A stretch of DNA of 56,648 nucleotides from CAYXVF01 sp964468125 (GCA_964468125.1 CAYXVF010000030.1:1-56648); one strand, 5' to 3'. Positions 23,455 through 32,266 are shown, counted from the first letter of the stretch. Translations and numbers: made by a program. The notes: generated from the sequence alone by a model not told the origin.

Positions 23455-26196
23455 TCAGTCGACCTCGTAGGCGCCGATGGAGACACATTCCGTCGGACTT
23501 GGACAGGTTCGCTCCGCGCCACTCACGTCCACGGCGGCGGTGTCGATATACGGCGCGCCTCGCAGGAGCGGGCCGGGCGAGGAGGCGGTTGGAATGAGTC
23601 CACCGTTCAAGGCGTCAAAGCCGGTGAGGGCGAGGTCGTCCTGGGTGTCGAGAGACGCGTCCTCGAGGCCGAGGTTGCCCTCTCCCAAACCCTCCGCCAC
23701 CGCTTCCGTACCGGTGGCCACGTCGAGCGGGACCGTGCCAGGAGGAGCAAAGCGCGCAAAGCGGTCGTAGCTCACCACGATGTTGTGGCGCCGGAGCGTG
23801 CCGTACCCCGCGAGATCGCCGCTGCCGTTCGATTCCTGGGAGTAGAAACCCGAGCCGAGCTCGAGGGGGCGCGGGGGACTCGCGGGGAGCGCGCCCGGCC
23901 CGATGATCAGGTTGTTGAGGTAGCGAATCCGTCCCTCATTTTTGGGATTGTTTGGGCCATAGACACGAAAGCCGTTCGAGGAGTTTGCGTCCAAGCGCGA
24001 CGGCTCGGCGATGTGGACCGTGTTGTGAATCCAATCGATCTCAGGGAGGGGCAAGCCAACGAGAAAGACCATGCCGCCGGCGCGCAGGCCATTGAGATGG
24101 CAGTCGGGCTCTCCGGCGCTGCAGCCCTCAGTGCAGTCAACCTCGAGACAGCCGACGGTGAGCGCGTTGTTCTGAATGTCGTAGGTGCTTTCGAGCGCCG
24201 GGTTTCCGCGTGCGGTTTGGGCGCCGATGTAGAGCCCAGCCGCCTGACCGCTGCTCGCACGCATGCCCGCGGTCTTGCCGAGATTGCGCGCGAAGGTGGC
24301 ATCGACCGGGTCGCCCCGGTCGCCGACGAAGAACGCAAACGACTGCGCGAAGCCACAGGGCTCGCTGCCGTCGATTTCGCCGTCGGCGTTCACGCAGGCC
24401 CCTAGCCCGGCGAACACGTCGTTGTCCTCGACCCGCCACTGCCGTCGCTCGCTGATGACCTCGCTGCTCTGCAGCAGAATGCCGTAGGTCGTGGGGGAGG
24501 CGCCGGTCGTGATCGAGTTTCGCAGAATGTCGCCGTCGGCGTTCACGAGGATCACCCCGACGCTCGCCCGTGGGCCGTTCGCGACGGTGATCGCGTTGCC
24601 GATCACGTCGGCCCGGCCGTTGAAGGGGTTGAGCTGCAACACGTAAACCGCGACGAAGCCACCGGTTTCGTTGAAGGACACGTCGATCGAGTTGTTGCAC
24701 AACACGGAGTTGCCGCCGGTGATGAAGACTCCGCCGGCCTCCGGGATCCCGCCGCCGTTGATCACGTTGCCTTCGATCCGCGAGTCCACGCCCAAGATTT
24801 GAATGCCGAGGCCGCTTTCGATCGTGTTGCTGATGATGCGCGGGCCCGGTGAGCCGTCAGGCTTGGCGCTCTGCATGAACACACCCGTGCGCGACGGATT
24901 GGAACCTTCGTTGCGCAGGATGTTGCCCCGCAGCTCGAGGCCGTCGTCGCAGTTTTGAAAGCTCACCACGTTCGACGGGGTCGTGCTCGCAGCGTCAATG
25001 ACGAGCTCGAGGCCCTCGACGAGGACCGGTCGGGCTGCGACCACCGGAGTCGGATCGACGGGCGCCGCGGGCTCCGCGTGCGGACACTCGAGGGCGGTCG
25101 GCCGCGCGCTCACACCGGTGTCCACCGAATCGCAGGCGAGCACGGTGCTCTCACTCGTGGAAATGATCGTGGCGTTGAGGGCCGGGTCCCAGGCCGCCTC
25201 ATCGAAGCTCGCGTCGTAGCCGCCGCGCAGGGTGAGGTTCGCAAAGACATCGATCGTTTCTTCGTAGGCTTGCCCGCCGCCGCGCGCAGCGACCAGCACG
25301 CGGGTTGCGCCGAGGCGACGCGCGTCGGCGAGGGCCTGGGTGACCGTGCGACGGGGATTGGCGAGATTGCCCCCGGTGCCCGTCTCCGTGCACGGCGCGT
25401 CCATCGGGCAATAGACGTAGACCGTGTCGTCGATCGCCTCGATGCGGCGCACCGCGTATTCACCGTCGCGCGTCGCGTCGCTGCGCAAGCGCAGCCAATG
25501 AGTAGTCGCTTCCGTGAGTGCGATGGAGACCTCGGCGCTCGGTGCCCGCACGGTAAAGACGTCGTCCGGGCCGCTCGCATCGGTGAGACTCGGGTCCTCG
25601 GTCCACACCTCGAGCTCGTATTGTTCTACGAGGGCGAGCGAACCCCAGGACACGTCGACCATGCCCACTGCGAACTGCGTGCCGTCGTCCGGCGCGATGA
25701 AACTCGGTGGCGAGCCGTCGGGCCCCTGGCCGAAGCCCTCGAAGCGCGTCTGGCGTGCTTCGCTCGCGAGGGGGTTGCCAAAAATGTCGCTGATGTCGCT
25801 CGCGATCAGCTCGTAGAGGCGCTGTCCCCGTTGGGTGGTGGTGAACACGTCGAGGAGGGCCGGTTCGTCGTCGACCGGCGCGAGCCCGGTGACCTCGAGA
25901 CTCGGTGTGATCGCGGTGTTGCTGAGTGCGGACGCGCCGACGACGATCTCCTCGTCAAAGACCAGGCGCACCCGATCGCTCTCGAGGGCCGTTGCGCTCA
26001 AGAGACGAGGACCGGTTTCGTCCTGCAGGGCTTCTTCGACGCAGCGGCTGGCGGCGACCGCACAGACCAGGCCCTGAGCGCACCCGGTTTCTTCCGAACA
26101 CTGAATCACCACTCCCGCAGGAACTTCGGCACTCACTAGGCAGCCGCCGAGCAGCGCGAGGCCCAGCAGAAAGAATGGGGAGAGTCGACGAGTCAT
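23455..26196 (-). CDS. Large lipoprotein with Ig-like and parallel beta-helix domains
   Basis: 913 residues. Lipobox LALLGGC (Cys19) predicts an outer-membrane lipoprotein. A short Cys pattern (CSEETGCAQGLVCAVAASRC) leads into an SbsA/Big_5-type Ig-like domain (about 60-150: LLSATALESDRVRLVFDEEI). A fibronectin-like segment follows at ~155-270. Residues ~285-820 look like right-handed beta-helix repeats: ANPRRTVTQALADARRLGAT, NLTLRGGYDASFDEA, ISNTIESGLGIQILGVDSRI, IEGNVINGGG, IRYLNNLIIGPGAL. Beta-helices often bind or cleave polysaccharides. Middle gene of a three-gene minus-strand operon with the flippase. Confidence 0.82.
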   Translation of the reverse strand: MTRRLSPFFLLGLALLGGCLVSAEVPAGVVIQCSEETGCAQGLVCAVAASRCVEEALQDETGPRLLSATALESDRVRLVFDEEIVVGASALSNTAITPSLEVTGLAPVDDEPALLDVFTTTQRGQRLYELIASDISDIFGNPLASEARQTRFEGFGQGPDGSPPSFIAPDDGTQFAVGMVDVSWGSLALVEQYELEVWTEDPSLTDASGPDDVFTVRAPSAEVSIALTEATTHWLRLRSDATRDGEYAVRRIEAIDDTVYVYCPMDAPCTETGTGGNLANPRRTVTQALADARRLGATRVLVAARGGGQAYEETIDVFANLTLRGGYDASFDEAAWDPALNATIISTSESTVLACDSVDTGVSARPTALECPHAEPAAPVDPTPVVAARPVLVEGLELVIDAASTTPSNVVSFQNCDDGLELRGNILRNEGSNPSRTGVFMQSAKPDGSPGPRIISNTIESGLGIQILGVDSRIEGNVINGGGIPEAGGVFITGGNSVLCNNSIDVSFNETGGFVAVYVLQLNPFNGRADVIGNAITVANGPRASVGVILVNADGDILRNSITTGASPTTYGILLQSSEVISERRQWRVEDNDVFAGLGACVNADGEIDGSEPCGFAQSFAFFVGDRGDPVDATFARNLGKTAGMRASSGQAAGLYIGAQTARGNPALESTYDIQNNALTVGCLEVDCTEGCSAGEPDCHLNGLRAGGMVFLVGLPLPEIDWIHNTVHIAEPSRLDANSSNGFRVYGPNNPKNEGRIRYLNNLIIGPGALPASPPRPLELGSGFYSQESNGSGDLAGYGTLRRHNIVVSYDRFARFAPPGTVPLDVATGTEAVAEGLGEGNLGLEDASLDTQDDLALTGFDALNGGLIPTASSPGPLLRGAPYIDTAAVDVSGAERTCPSPTECVSIGAYEVD

Positions 26197-26257
26197 GAGC
26201 GCGGGGCCTCTGGAGTGGAATTCTTTTCAGGTTACGAGCAATCGCCGTCGAGCACAA

Positions 26258-27721
26258 TCAAGGGCGAAAGCGCCGCCAGAATCGCAGGAGCTCGCGCGCG
26301 CCGAGCGGGCGAAAGAGGGCGAGCAACCCCGCGTACGCCGCGGCACCCACCCCGAGCTGCAGGAGCAGACGGGGCTCTCGTGGAGCACCCGGCACGAGCT
26401 CTTCCACGGTCAGGACCAACACGCCCATGGTCAGTGCGATTGCAAGCTGTGGGGCAAAGCTTCCGAGCAGAGTCCACAGGGGCGCCCGCACGCGATTGCC
26501 CGCGAGCGCGAGCGTCGGCAGGAGCAACAGCAGGTGTGCGACGGAGTAAGTAAAGGCGAGCCACTCGATCGAGCCCAAGAGCATCCCGATCGCGATCGCG
26601 ACGAGCTGCAGCATTGCGCTGAGCACCCCCCAACGCAGCATCAGGCGCGCTTCCCCGAGTGCCTGGAGGAGCGGCGGGACGAGATGGGTGACCGACTGAC
26701 TGATACCGGCGACCCAAAGGATCTGGAAGAGGCGAGCCACCGGGGCCCAACGCGCGCCGAAGAGAACCTCGACGAGCGCGTCCGAAACGGCGGCGAGCCC
26801 GATCACCATCGGAAAAGCGACGAGGGTTTTCAGCGCGAGGGCACGTACGAAGGTCTCTCGCACACGCGCGCGGTCGGAGCGGATGGATGCGAGGTGCGGA
26901 AAGAGCACCCGCGAAACGATGGCGCTCAAGTGGTGCACCGTGTTGAGCATCAGGTTGAAGCCGCGGCTGTAGAAGCCGAGGGCGGCGGTGCCCATCACCC
27001 GGCCCACCAAGAATTCGTCCGCGCGTCGCGCACTGAACTGCACGACGGCGTAGGCGGAAGAGTCGAGACCGTAGCGAATGAGGCTCTTCGTCTCCGCCAA
27101 GGAAAATCGCCAACGCGGCCGAAAGCCCTGGACCGTCCAACACACCGCGGTGGTCACCGACGTTTGCGTCAAGACCTGCAGCACGAGTGCCCAGTAGCCG
27201 AAGCCATGGGCGGCGAGGGCGAATGCGACGGGGAGGCCCGCGACGAGACTCAGGAGCTCGATCCGGGCGAGGAGATCGAAGCGCATTCTTCGCGTGAGAA
27301 GCGCCCGTGGCACCAACCCGAGAGAGGCGATCACAAAAGTCACCCCGGTCACCGCGATCACGTCCACGAGGCCGCGGTGCGCAAAAAAAACTGCGAGCGC
27401 CGGCGCGGCGGAATAGAAGGCGGCTGCCACGCACACCGAGCCCGCGAGATTGAGCCAGAAGATGCTGCTGTCTTGCACCTCCGTGGTGCTGCGCGCGTGA
27501 ACCAAACCGGAGGAGAGTCCCACGTCTGCGAGCACGTCGGCGGCCCCCATCAGAACCGCCGCGATCGTGATCACTCCGAAGTCGGCGGGGTCGAGCAGGC
27601 GCATGAGTACGACCGTCGACAGGAGCTGCACCAAGACGCGCGCGCCGCGGCCGAGCGCCGTCCAGCCGACGCCGCTTGCAACGGACGCTCCGTCGTGCCC
27701 CGATTCCGAATTCGCTTTCAT
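26258..27721 (-). CDS. Polysaccharide flippase (Wzx/MOP superfamily)
   Basis: 487 residues with about 12-14 transmembrane helices. MOP features: GVGWTALGRGARVLVQLLSTVVLMRLLDPADFG at the start, LGLVPRALLTRRMRFDLLARIEL, GYWALVLQVL, DEFLVGRVMGTAALGFYSRGFNL and VLFPHLASIRSDRARVRETF. It should move undecaprenyl-linked units across the inner membrane for the polymerase/ligase proteins. ATG 27721 is preferred to GTG 27733 because the ribosome-binding site GAGG fits it better. First gene of the operon with 23455-26196 and 21703-23448. Confidence 0.92.
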   Translation of the reverse strand: MKANSESGHDGASVASGVGWTALGRGARVLVQLLSTVVLMRLLDPADFGVITIAAVLMGAADVLADVGLSSGLVHARSTTEVQDSSIFWLNLAGSVCVAAAFYSAAPALAVFFAHRGLVDVIAVTGVTFVIASLGLVPRALLTRRMRFDLLARIELLSLVAGLPVAFALAAHGFGYWALVLQVLTQTSVTTAVCWTVQGFRPRWRFSLAETKSLIRYGLDSSAYAVVQFSARRADEFLVGRVMGTAALGFYSRGFNLMLNTVHHLSAIVSRVLFPHLASIRSDRARVRETFVRALALKTLVAFPMVIGLAAVSDALVEVLFGARWAPVARLFQILWVAGISQSVTHLVPPLLQALGEARLMLRWGVLSAMLQLVAIAIGMLLGSIEWLAFTYSVAHLLLLLPTLALAGNRVRAPLWTLLGSFAPQLAIALTMGVLVLTVEELVPGAPREPRLLLQLGVGAAAYAGLLALFRPLGARELLRFWRRFRP

Positions 27722-27820
27722 GGAAGCCTGCACCTCAGGGATGCGCGTTGGCGGGCCTGGGTCAAGAAAGCTCGGCCCCGAGTCCTTGCATTGCAGGCGG
27801 CGAGCGTCAGACTAGGGCGG

Positions 27821-28435
27821 ATGATCAACCTCGATTTCGAGAACGCAAAAGCGATCCGCCTCGGCGAGGTGGATTGGTCTCCATCTCCGATGGCCGGTGT
27901 CGAGCGCAAACGCATCGAGCGCGAAGAAGCGGAGTCTGGTAGGGCCACGAGTGTCGTGCGCTATGCGCCGGGCAGCGCGTTTAAGGCGCATCAACATCCG
28001 GGCGGTGAAGAGTTTCTCGTCTTGGATGGGATCTTCAGCGACGAGACGGGCGATTTTCCCGCCATTAGCTACGTGCGCAACCCGATCGACTCCGGTCACA
28101 CGCCTTCGAGCGCACCGGGGTGCACCCTATTTGTGAAGCTGTGCCAAATGAACGGCCCTGAGGAGCGCACGGTCATTCACCTCGCGGACTCGGATGCGCC
28201 GGAGGAGCTGCTCTACGAGGACGCACACGAGCGTGTGCGTTTCTTGCGCGTGGTGGAGGGCGAGGTGCTCGAGATCGAAAACGCGGAGATCCTGCTCCTC
28301 AGTGGCGCCGCGACCTTCGCCGGGGAGCGCTACGAGGGCTTGTGCTGGTTTCGCGTACCCCGCGGCGAGCCGATGGAGCTCGCCTTCGAAGACGTCTCAA
28401 CGGTCTGGCTGAAGACCGGACACCTTCCGGAGTAG
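27821..28435 (+). CDS. ChrR-like cupin protein
   Basis: 204 residues. The N-terminal half carries an anti-ECF-sigma-factor ChrR-type cupin: SVVRYAPGSAFKAHQHPGGEEFLVLDGIFSDETGDFPAISYVRNP, with the two His and the Glu that bind metal. A second cupin-like half follows (RFLRVVEGEVLEIENAEILLLSGAATFAGERYEGLCWFRVP). No zinc-binding anti-sigma domain is present, so it is not a full ChrR; stand-alone cupins of this kind may sense or act on oxidised compounds. A TTGCAT/CAGACT pair ends seven bases before the ATG and there is no ribosome-binding site, so the transcript may be leaderless. Confidence 0.85.
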   Translation: MINLDFENAKAIRLGEVDWSPSPMAGVERKRIEREEAESGRATSVVRYAPGSAFKAHQHPGGEEFLVLDGIFSDETGDFPAISYVRNPIDSGHTPSSAPGCTLFVKLCQMNGPEERTVIHLADSDAPEELLYEDAHERVRFLRVVEGEVLEIENAEILLLSGAATFAGERYEGLCWFRVPRGEPMELAFEDVSTVWLKTGHLPE

Positions 28436-28437
28436 GC

Positions 28438-29730
28438 TCACGGCAGAAATTTACCCGGATCTTTCAGCTTCGCGGGCAGGTATTCGTCGATCACGAAATT
28501 TAGCCCGTGCTTCGAGAGTGCCTGCTGCTCGGCGCGAACCCCCATTTTGATCATTTGGTTCATCGCCTTGGCCCAGGGTTTGTGGCTCGTGAAGAATGGG
28601 TCGTTCTTCAGGGCGTCCTTCGCTCGCTTCACGTCGATCTCGCTCAGCTTGTGCGTCGCGTCCTTCAGATCCCAATCCAGAATGTCCTGGGGTGTGAGGC
28701 CCATGAATTTCGCCTCGGGCACGCAAAAGAAACGGTTGATGTGCGCAGCATTACCGGAGCCGACTTTCAGGGTTCGGTAGATGTTCGAGATCCCGTAGGG
28801 GTCGCAGTCGGTGAAGGCGTAGACAGGGAGCTTGCACTCCTCGGACAGGCGCCGAATGAAGCGCCGGCATGCCCGCGACGGGACCCCGCCCATGGACACG
28901 AGAATGCACTTGGCTTTGCGCCAAAAGGCGTGAGTCTGAAGCCGCTGAAACATACCGTGAGTCTCGATCGCCAGGATGAACTTGGCCTTGGTCCGGAATT
29001 CCAAATCTTCCACCAAGCTCGGCACAGAGTAGGCGCCCGACCCAAACTGCGTGCAGTCGATCTCGATCGGGTTGCCCGTAGACTGGTCCCGGTCGATGAC
29101 GATGAGCTCGCCCGCGACGGCGCCGCCGTGTTCCTGCGGCACGAAACGTAGCTCTTCCCGCGACACGTTCTGGGTTGAGAACATCGCTTCGATGTCGTCC
29201 ATCACCGTGTCGGATTCGGGCTGTTCGTCGAACTTCGCTTCCTGCCAGTTCTTCGATTGGTAGTAGGCGTCTCGCTTGGTGGCGAAGTCGCTGGTTCGGA
29301 TGAGCTCCTTCGAGAGCGCCATCATTCGGAGTGTCTGGGCAAAAGTCTTCACCGTGTTGACGGTGAGAGTCCGAGTCTTCTTGGACTTGCCGATCTCGAA
29401 GTACCCGGTTTTCGGGTTGTAGTTGACGTTTGAGAGCGAACGAATCGGCATCACGAGGTCAGGTTTGTTGCCCTTTAGGATCGTGTTGTAGACGTCGTGA
29501 GCCACCGAGTCGATGGCCGTCGAGGTCCGTCTATTCTTCTGGTCCTGTGTCTCCTTGGGGCGGCGTGTGCTCGTGGTCTTCTTCGCCGCGACCTTCTTCG
29601 AAGCGGTGGTCTTCTTGCTGTCCACTTTGGCTATGGCTTTATTGGTCGCCGAGCCGCTCGCTTTCTTGGCAATGGTCTTCTTGCCGGCCTTCTTCGCCGG
29701 GGTCTTCTTCGTGGTCTTCTTCTTCGCCAT
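28438..29730 (-). CDS. top6A: DNA topoisomerase VI subunit A (Spo11-like) with histone-like tail
   Basis: 430 residues. It makes the double-strand break of a type IIB topoisomerase together with Top6B. Residues 1-60 are a Lys/Ala/Thr-rich tail with 20 lysines (MAKKKTTKKTPAKK...). The 5Y-CAP/winged-helix region contains FATKRDAYYQSKNW with the catalytic tyrosine at Y156 or Y157. The Toprim domain shows FILAIETHGMFQRL (metal Glu, E256) and FTDCDPYGI (D308, D310). ATG 29730 is chosen over a GTG at 29745 because a GAGGCGAGG site lies four bases upstream. It follows top6B by 11 bases. Archaea and plants are the usual hosts; bacterial copies are rare. Confidence 0.93.
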   Translation of the reverse strand: MAKKKTTKKTPAKKAGKKTIAKKASGSATNKAIAKVDSKKTTASKKVAAKKTTSTRRPKETQDQKNRRTSTAIDSVAHDVYNTILKGNKPDLVMPIRSLSNVNYNPKTGYFEIGKSKKTRTLTVNTVKTFAQTLRMMALSKELIRTSDFATKRDAYYQSKNWQEAKFDEQPESDTVMDDIEAMFSTQNVSREELRFVPQEHGGAVAGELIVIDRDQSTGNPIEIDCTQFGSGAYSVPSLVEDLEFRTKAKFILAIETHGMFQRLQTHAFWRKAKCILVSMGGVPSRACRRFIRRLSEECKLPVYAFTDCDPYGISNIYRTLKVGSGNAAHINRFFCVPEAKFMGLTPQDILDWDLKDATHKLSEIDVKRAKDALKNDPFFTSHKPWAKAMNQMIKMGVRAEQQALSKHGLNFVIDEYLPAKLKDPGKFLP

Positions 29731-29741
29731 GTTGCCTCGCC

Positions 29742-31691
29742 TCACATCTTCCGGGAGCGTTCGAGAATCCCGGTGAGCTCGTCTACGAGCTCGTCACGCC
29801 GCTTGTCGTTGATCCCCAGAATGTCCTGAATCGCCAAACCGATGTGGGGGATGTATTTCTCGATGTATTTCTGCTTCTTCTCCGCGTCCGCGATCCGTCG
29901 CTTGCGCCGAATGTGACGCGCGAGGCGGCGTCCGCACTCCTGAAGCGCGAACTTCAGCTCGCCGATGATCTCGTCGTAGTGGGCCACCGCTTCCTTTGCC
30001 TCGGAGGTAAAGGGCACCCAAACGCTCGCGATGTGCACCATGACGATGAGCGGCCCCGCCGGCAGGGCCCCACGCGACTGCTCGACGTCGTAGGACTTCC
30101 AGTTGGTGCGCACCACCGCCTGAGTCATCGCGCAGGCTCCTTGCTGGTAGAGCAGAGGGACGCGATTCGCGAAGCGATAGACTTGAGCGAGCTGGTCGCC
30201 CGGGAGCTCGCCGCCATAGGCGAGGGCCGCTTCCACCTGGAAAGGATTTCCGCGATAGACCTTGGGGCTTCGCGTGACCGCGGTCAGAAACGCCTGGTGG
30301 CCAAAGAGCTCGATCACCCCGGCCTTCGGGATGGTCTCCGCCTCCTCCGGTGATCCTTTCGGAGCTTCGATCTCGCCGGCCTCGTCTTCTTCTTCTTCCT
30401 CGACGCGCTTCACCGCCTCGAGCGCCTCGGCGACCTTCGCTTCCGCTTGTTCCGCGGCATCTTCAGGCAGGGGTTTCCCGTCCGCCTCCGCTTTGCGGCG
30501 CAGCTTCGCCTCCTCCGCCTGAATGTGCTGCTGAACGAGCAGCCCCTTCAGGCCTTCTAGCATCGCCGCTTCGCCGATCGGGGCGAGGCAGTTCGTTGGC
30601 GGCGACATGATCTTGGTGTCAGCGATCGCTTTGTAGAGCTTCTCCGCTCCTTCGCGCCGTAGATCCGGTGGCCTCAGATTCGGGTCGACTCCGGCCTTGC
30701 CGAGGATTTCCTCCGCGACGCTCGAGCTCACCCGCGAGAACTCGGATTGAAGAAACCCGGACATCGAGGGGCTCTTCGTTACGTGCGCCATGCGCAGCAT
30801 CAAGCCGAGCTCGACGCCATAGGGGTGTGGCTTGATTTCCTTCGTTTCCGGCGGGAGCTCCTCGCTGATCCGTGGATAGACGATCGGTTTCCTGTTTGGC
30901 GGCCAGTACTCGAGACGAAGGTGCGGATTCGAGAAAGCGACGTCTTGGAGGAACTCGTCGATCGAGCGCTTGCCGCTCTTGTAGGACGCCTCCATTTCGA
31001 TCGAGACCACGGTCCCGTGGTCCTTGTCGTCCCAGTCCGCTTCGGCCTCGTTCAAGATCACAGGCTTGTTGCCCGCTGTGTCGATCCGGATGTCGAGCTG
31101 ATAGGCCTTCCTGCCTTTGCCGGTCTTGGAGATGACGTGCACCGGCTGGCCGGTGGTCAGCTGCCCGTACATGCCCGCCGCCGAGATCCCGATCCCCTGC
31201 TGTCCGCGGGATTGGCGCATGCGGTGGAATTTCGAGCCGTAGAGCAGCTTGCCGAAGACTTTGGGCAGGCTCGTCTTCACGATACCCGGGCCATTGTCCT
31301 CCACGGTCATCCGGTATCGGTTCTCCTGCGTCTGCTGCAGAACCACCTTGATGTCGGGGAGGATCCCTGCCTCTTCGCAGGCATCGAGCGAGTTATCGAC
31401 TGCCTCCTTGACGGAAGTGAGCAGAGCCCGGGAAGCGTTGTCGAAGCCGAGGAGGTGGCGGTTCTTCGTGAAGAACTCGGAGATCGAGATCTCCCGGTGC
31501 TGCTCGCTCATCTTCTCGGCGCTCACGCGCTCGCGAGCGGCCTTCTTGGCCGGTTCCTTCTTCTTCTGTCCGGTCGCTTCAGCGCTGCTCGCCCCGCCGG
31601 CCTTCTTCTTCTTTGCCGGGGCGGCGGAACGCGCCTTCCCCTTGGCAGCGGTCTTCTTTGCTGGCCGCCGCGTCGCCTTCTTCTTCGCCAA
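29742..31691 (-). CDS. top6B: DNA topoisomerase VI subunit B (GHKL ATPase) with histone-like tail and acidic insertion
   Basis: 649 residues from TTG 31691, which has GGAGG seven bases upstream and gives MAKKKATRRPAKK, parallel to Top6A; ATG 31712 is the alternative. Residues 1-60 contain 17 lysines. The Bergerat ATPase is complete: EAVDNSLDA (96-104), VEDNGPGI (130-137), SRGQQGIGISAAGMYG (161-176). H2TH and transducer regions follow (SPPTNCLAPIGE; VTRSPKVYRGNPFQVEAALAYGG; VPLLYQQGACAMTQAV). About residues 383-458 form an extra charged stretch rich in Ala, Lys and Glu that interrupts the path to the transducer. ATP-driven clamp that drives strand passage by Top6A. Confidence 0.94.
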   Translation of the reverse strand: MAKKKATRRPAKKTAAKGKARSAAPAKKKKAGGASSAEATGQKKKEPAKKAARERVSAEKMSEQHREISISEFFTKNRHLLGFDNASRALLTSVKEAVDNSLDACEEAGILPDIKVVLQQTQENRYRMTVEDNGPGIVKTSLPKVFGKLLYGSKFHRMRQSRGQQGIGISAAGMYGQLTTGQPVHVISKTGKGRKAYQLDIRIDTAGNKPVILNEAEADWDDKDHGTVVSIEMEASYKSGKRSIDEFLQDVAFSNPHLRLEYWPPNRKPIVYPRISEELPPETKEIKPHPYGVELGLMLRMAHVTKSPSMSGFLQSEFSRVSSSVAEEILGKAGVDPNLRPPDLRREGAEKLYKAIADTKIMSPPTNCLAPIGEAAMLEGLKGLLVQQHIQAEEAKLRRKAEADGKPLPEDAAEQAEAKVAEALEAVKRVEEEEEDEAGEIEAPKGSPEEAETIPKAGVIELFGHQAFLTAVTRSPKVYRGNPFQVEAALAYGGELPGDQLAQVYRFANRVPLLYQQGACAMTQAVVRTNWKSYDVEQSRGALPAGPLIVMVHIASVWVPFTSEAKEAVAHYDEIIGELKFALQECGRRLARHIRRKRRIADAEKKQKYIEKYIPHIGLAIQDILGINDKRRDELVDELTGILERSRKM

Positions 31692-31754
31692 GATGTCCCT
31701 CCAAGACCTCATGCGAGATCGAGAGATCCCGCGGAACCATGCGCATGCATTCGA

Positions 31755-31782
31755 GCTATCGGAAGGCGTTGATCCCTGTCAA
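31755..31782 (-). promoter_or_regulatory. Predicted sigma-70 promoter of top6B-top6A
   Basis: On the minus strand a perfect -35 TTGACA (plus 31777-31782) is followed after 16 bp by GATAGC (plus 31755-31760), 64 bases before the TTG start of top6B. No other candidate is visible between the divergent genes. Confidence 0.45.
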
Positions 31783-31835
31783 ACGCCAGCGCGTACGTGC
31801 GTTCTCGTGCAAAAGACGCTAGTCTTGTCGGTCCG

Positions 31836-32108
31836 ATGAACGAATTCGAAAAGTATCCGATCCACGGCGACGACCCTGTCGGCGGTCCACAGAACTGGAA
31901 ACACCCGGGCGAGATCGAGGTCGTGCACGTTGAAGAAGGGCGCGTCGAGATCAAAAAGGCGCGCGAGCTTCCTCTCGAGACTGCGTTCAAGAAAGTGGAC
32001 GGGCGCTATCGAGCGGTGGTGCGGGTGAAGGTCTACGGCACCCGCGGGGCGAGACGCTTAGAGTCTTACGACAAAGACGGGAATCTGATCGCGACCATCG
32101 AGCCTTAA
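31836..32108 (+). CDS. Small conserved-looking protein, function unknown
   Basis: 90 residues: an N-terminal polar segment (MNEFEKYPIHGDDPVGG) and a C-terminal part with alternating charged and hydrophobic residues (EIEVVHVEEGRVEIKKARE, RAVVRVKVYGTRGARRLES) that suggests a small beta-sheet. No signal peptide or known motif. TAGTCT at 31820-31825 ends ten bases before the ATG. It diverges from the topoisomerase operon, so it may share regulation with it, but nothing ties it to that function. Its stop overlaps the stop of a short minus-strand reading frame. Confidence 0.7.
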   Translation: MNEFEKYPIHGDDPVGGPQNWKHPGEIEVVHVEEGRVEIKKARELPLETAFKKVDGRYRAVVRVKVYGTRGARRLESYDKDGNLIATIEP

Positions 32109-32266
32109 CGTCGGCGTGGCCGGTGCGCGGCTTCATCGATCGCGACAGCGCGCTCGAGGAGCCGGCTGAGTCGAGGGTCTTTGGCCGCTTCGTCGCTCAT
32201 GCGGCGGGCCATCTTCTCGGCCAGGTGGATCAAATCGCGGGTGAGCGGGTCCGGGATTTGCTTCAT
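32105..32266 (-). CDS. Short hypothetical protein (53 residues)
   Basis: Reads MKQIPDPLTRDLIHLAEKMA, then RRMSDEAAKDPRLSRLLERA and ends HRPRRR. GGAG lies eight bases before the ATG. Leu/Glu/Arg spacing predicts two amphipathic helices. The composition is protein-like, and the frame ends inside the stop codon of the convergent gene. It could be real but is short; no family recognised. Confidence 0.45.
   Translation of the reverse strand: MKQIPDPLTRDLIHLAEKMARRMSDEAAKDPRLSRLLERAVAIDEAAHRPRRR

Noticed and set aside
26195..27820. Long open frame on the plus strand antisense to the flippase, in frame with the cupin gene
   Set aside because: Very rich in Arg, His, Glu and Gln with no domain; an effect of high GC opposite a real gene. 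The cupin starts at ATG 27821.
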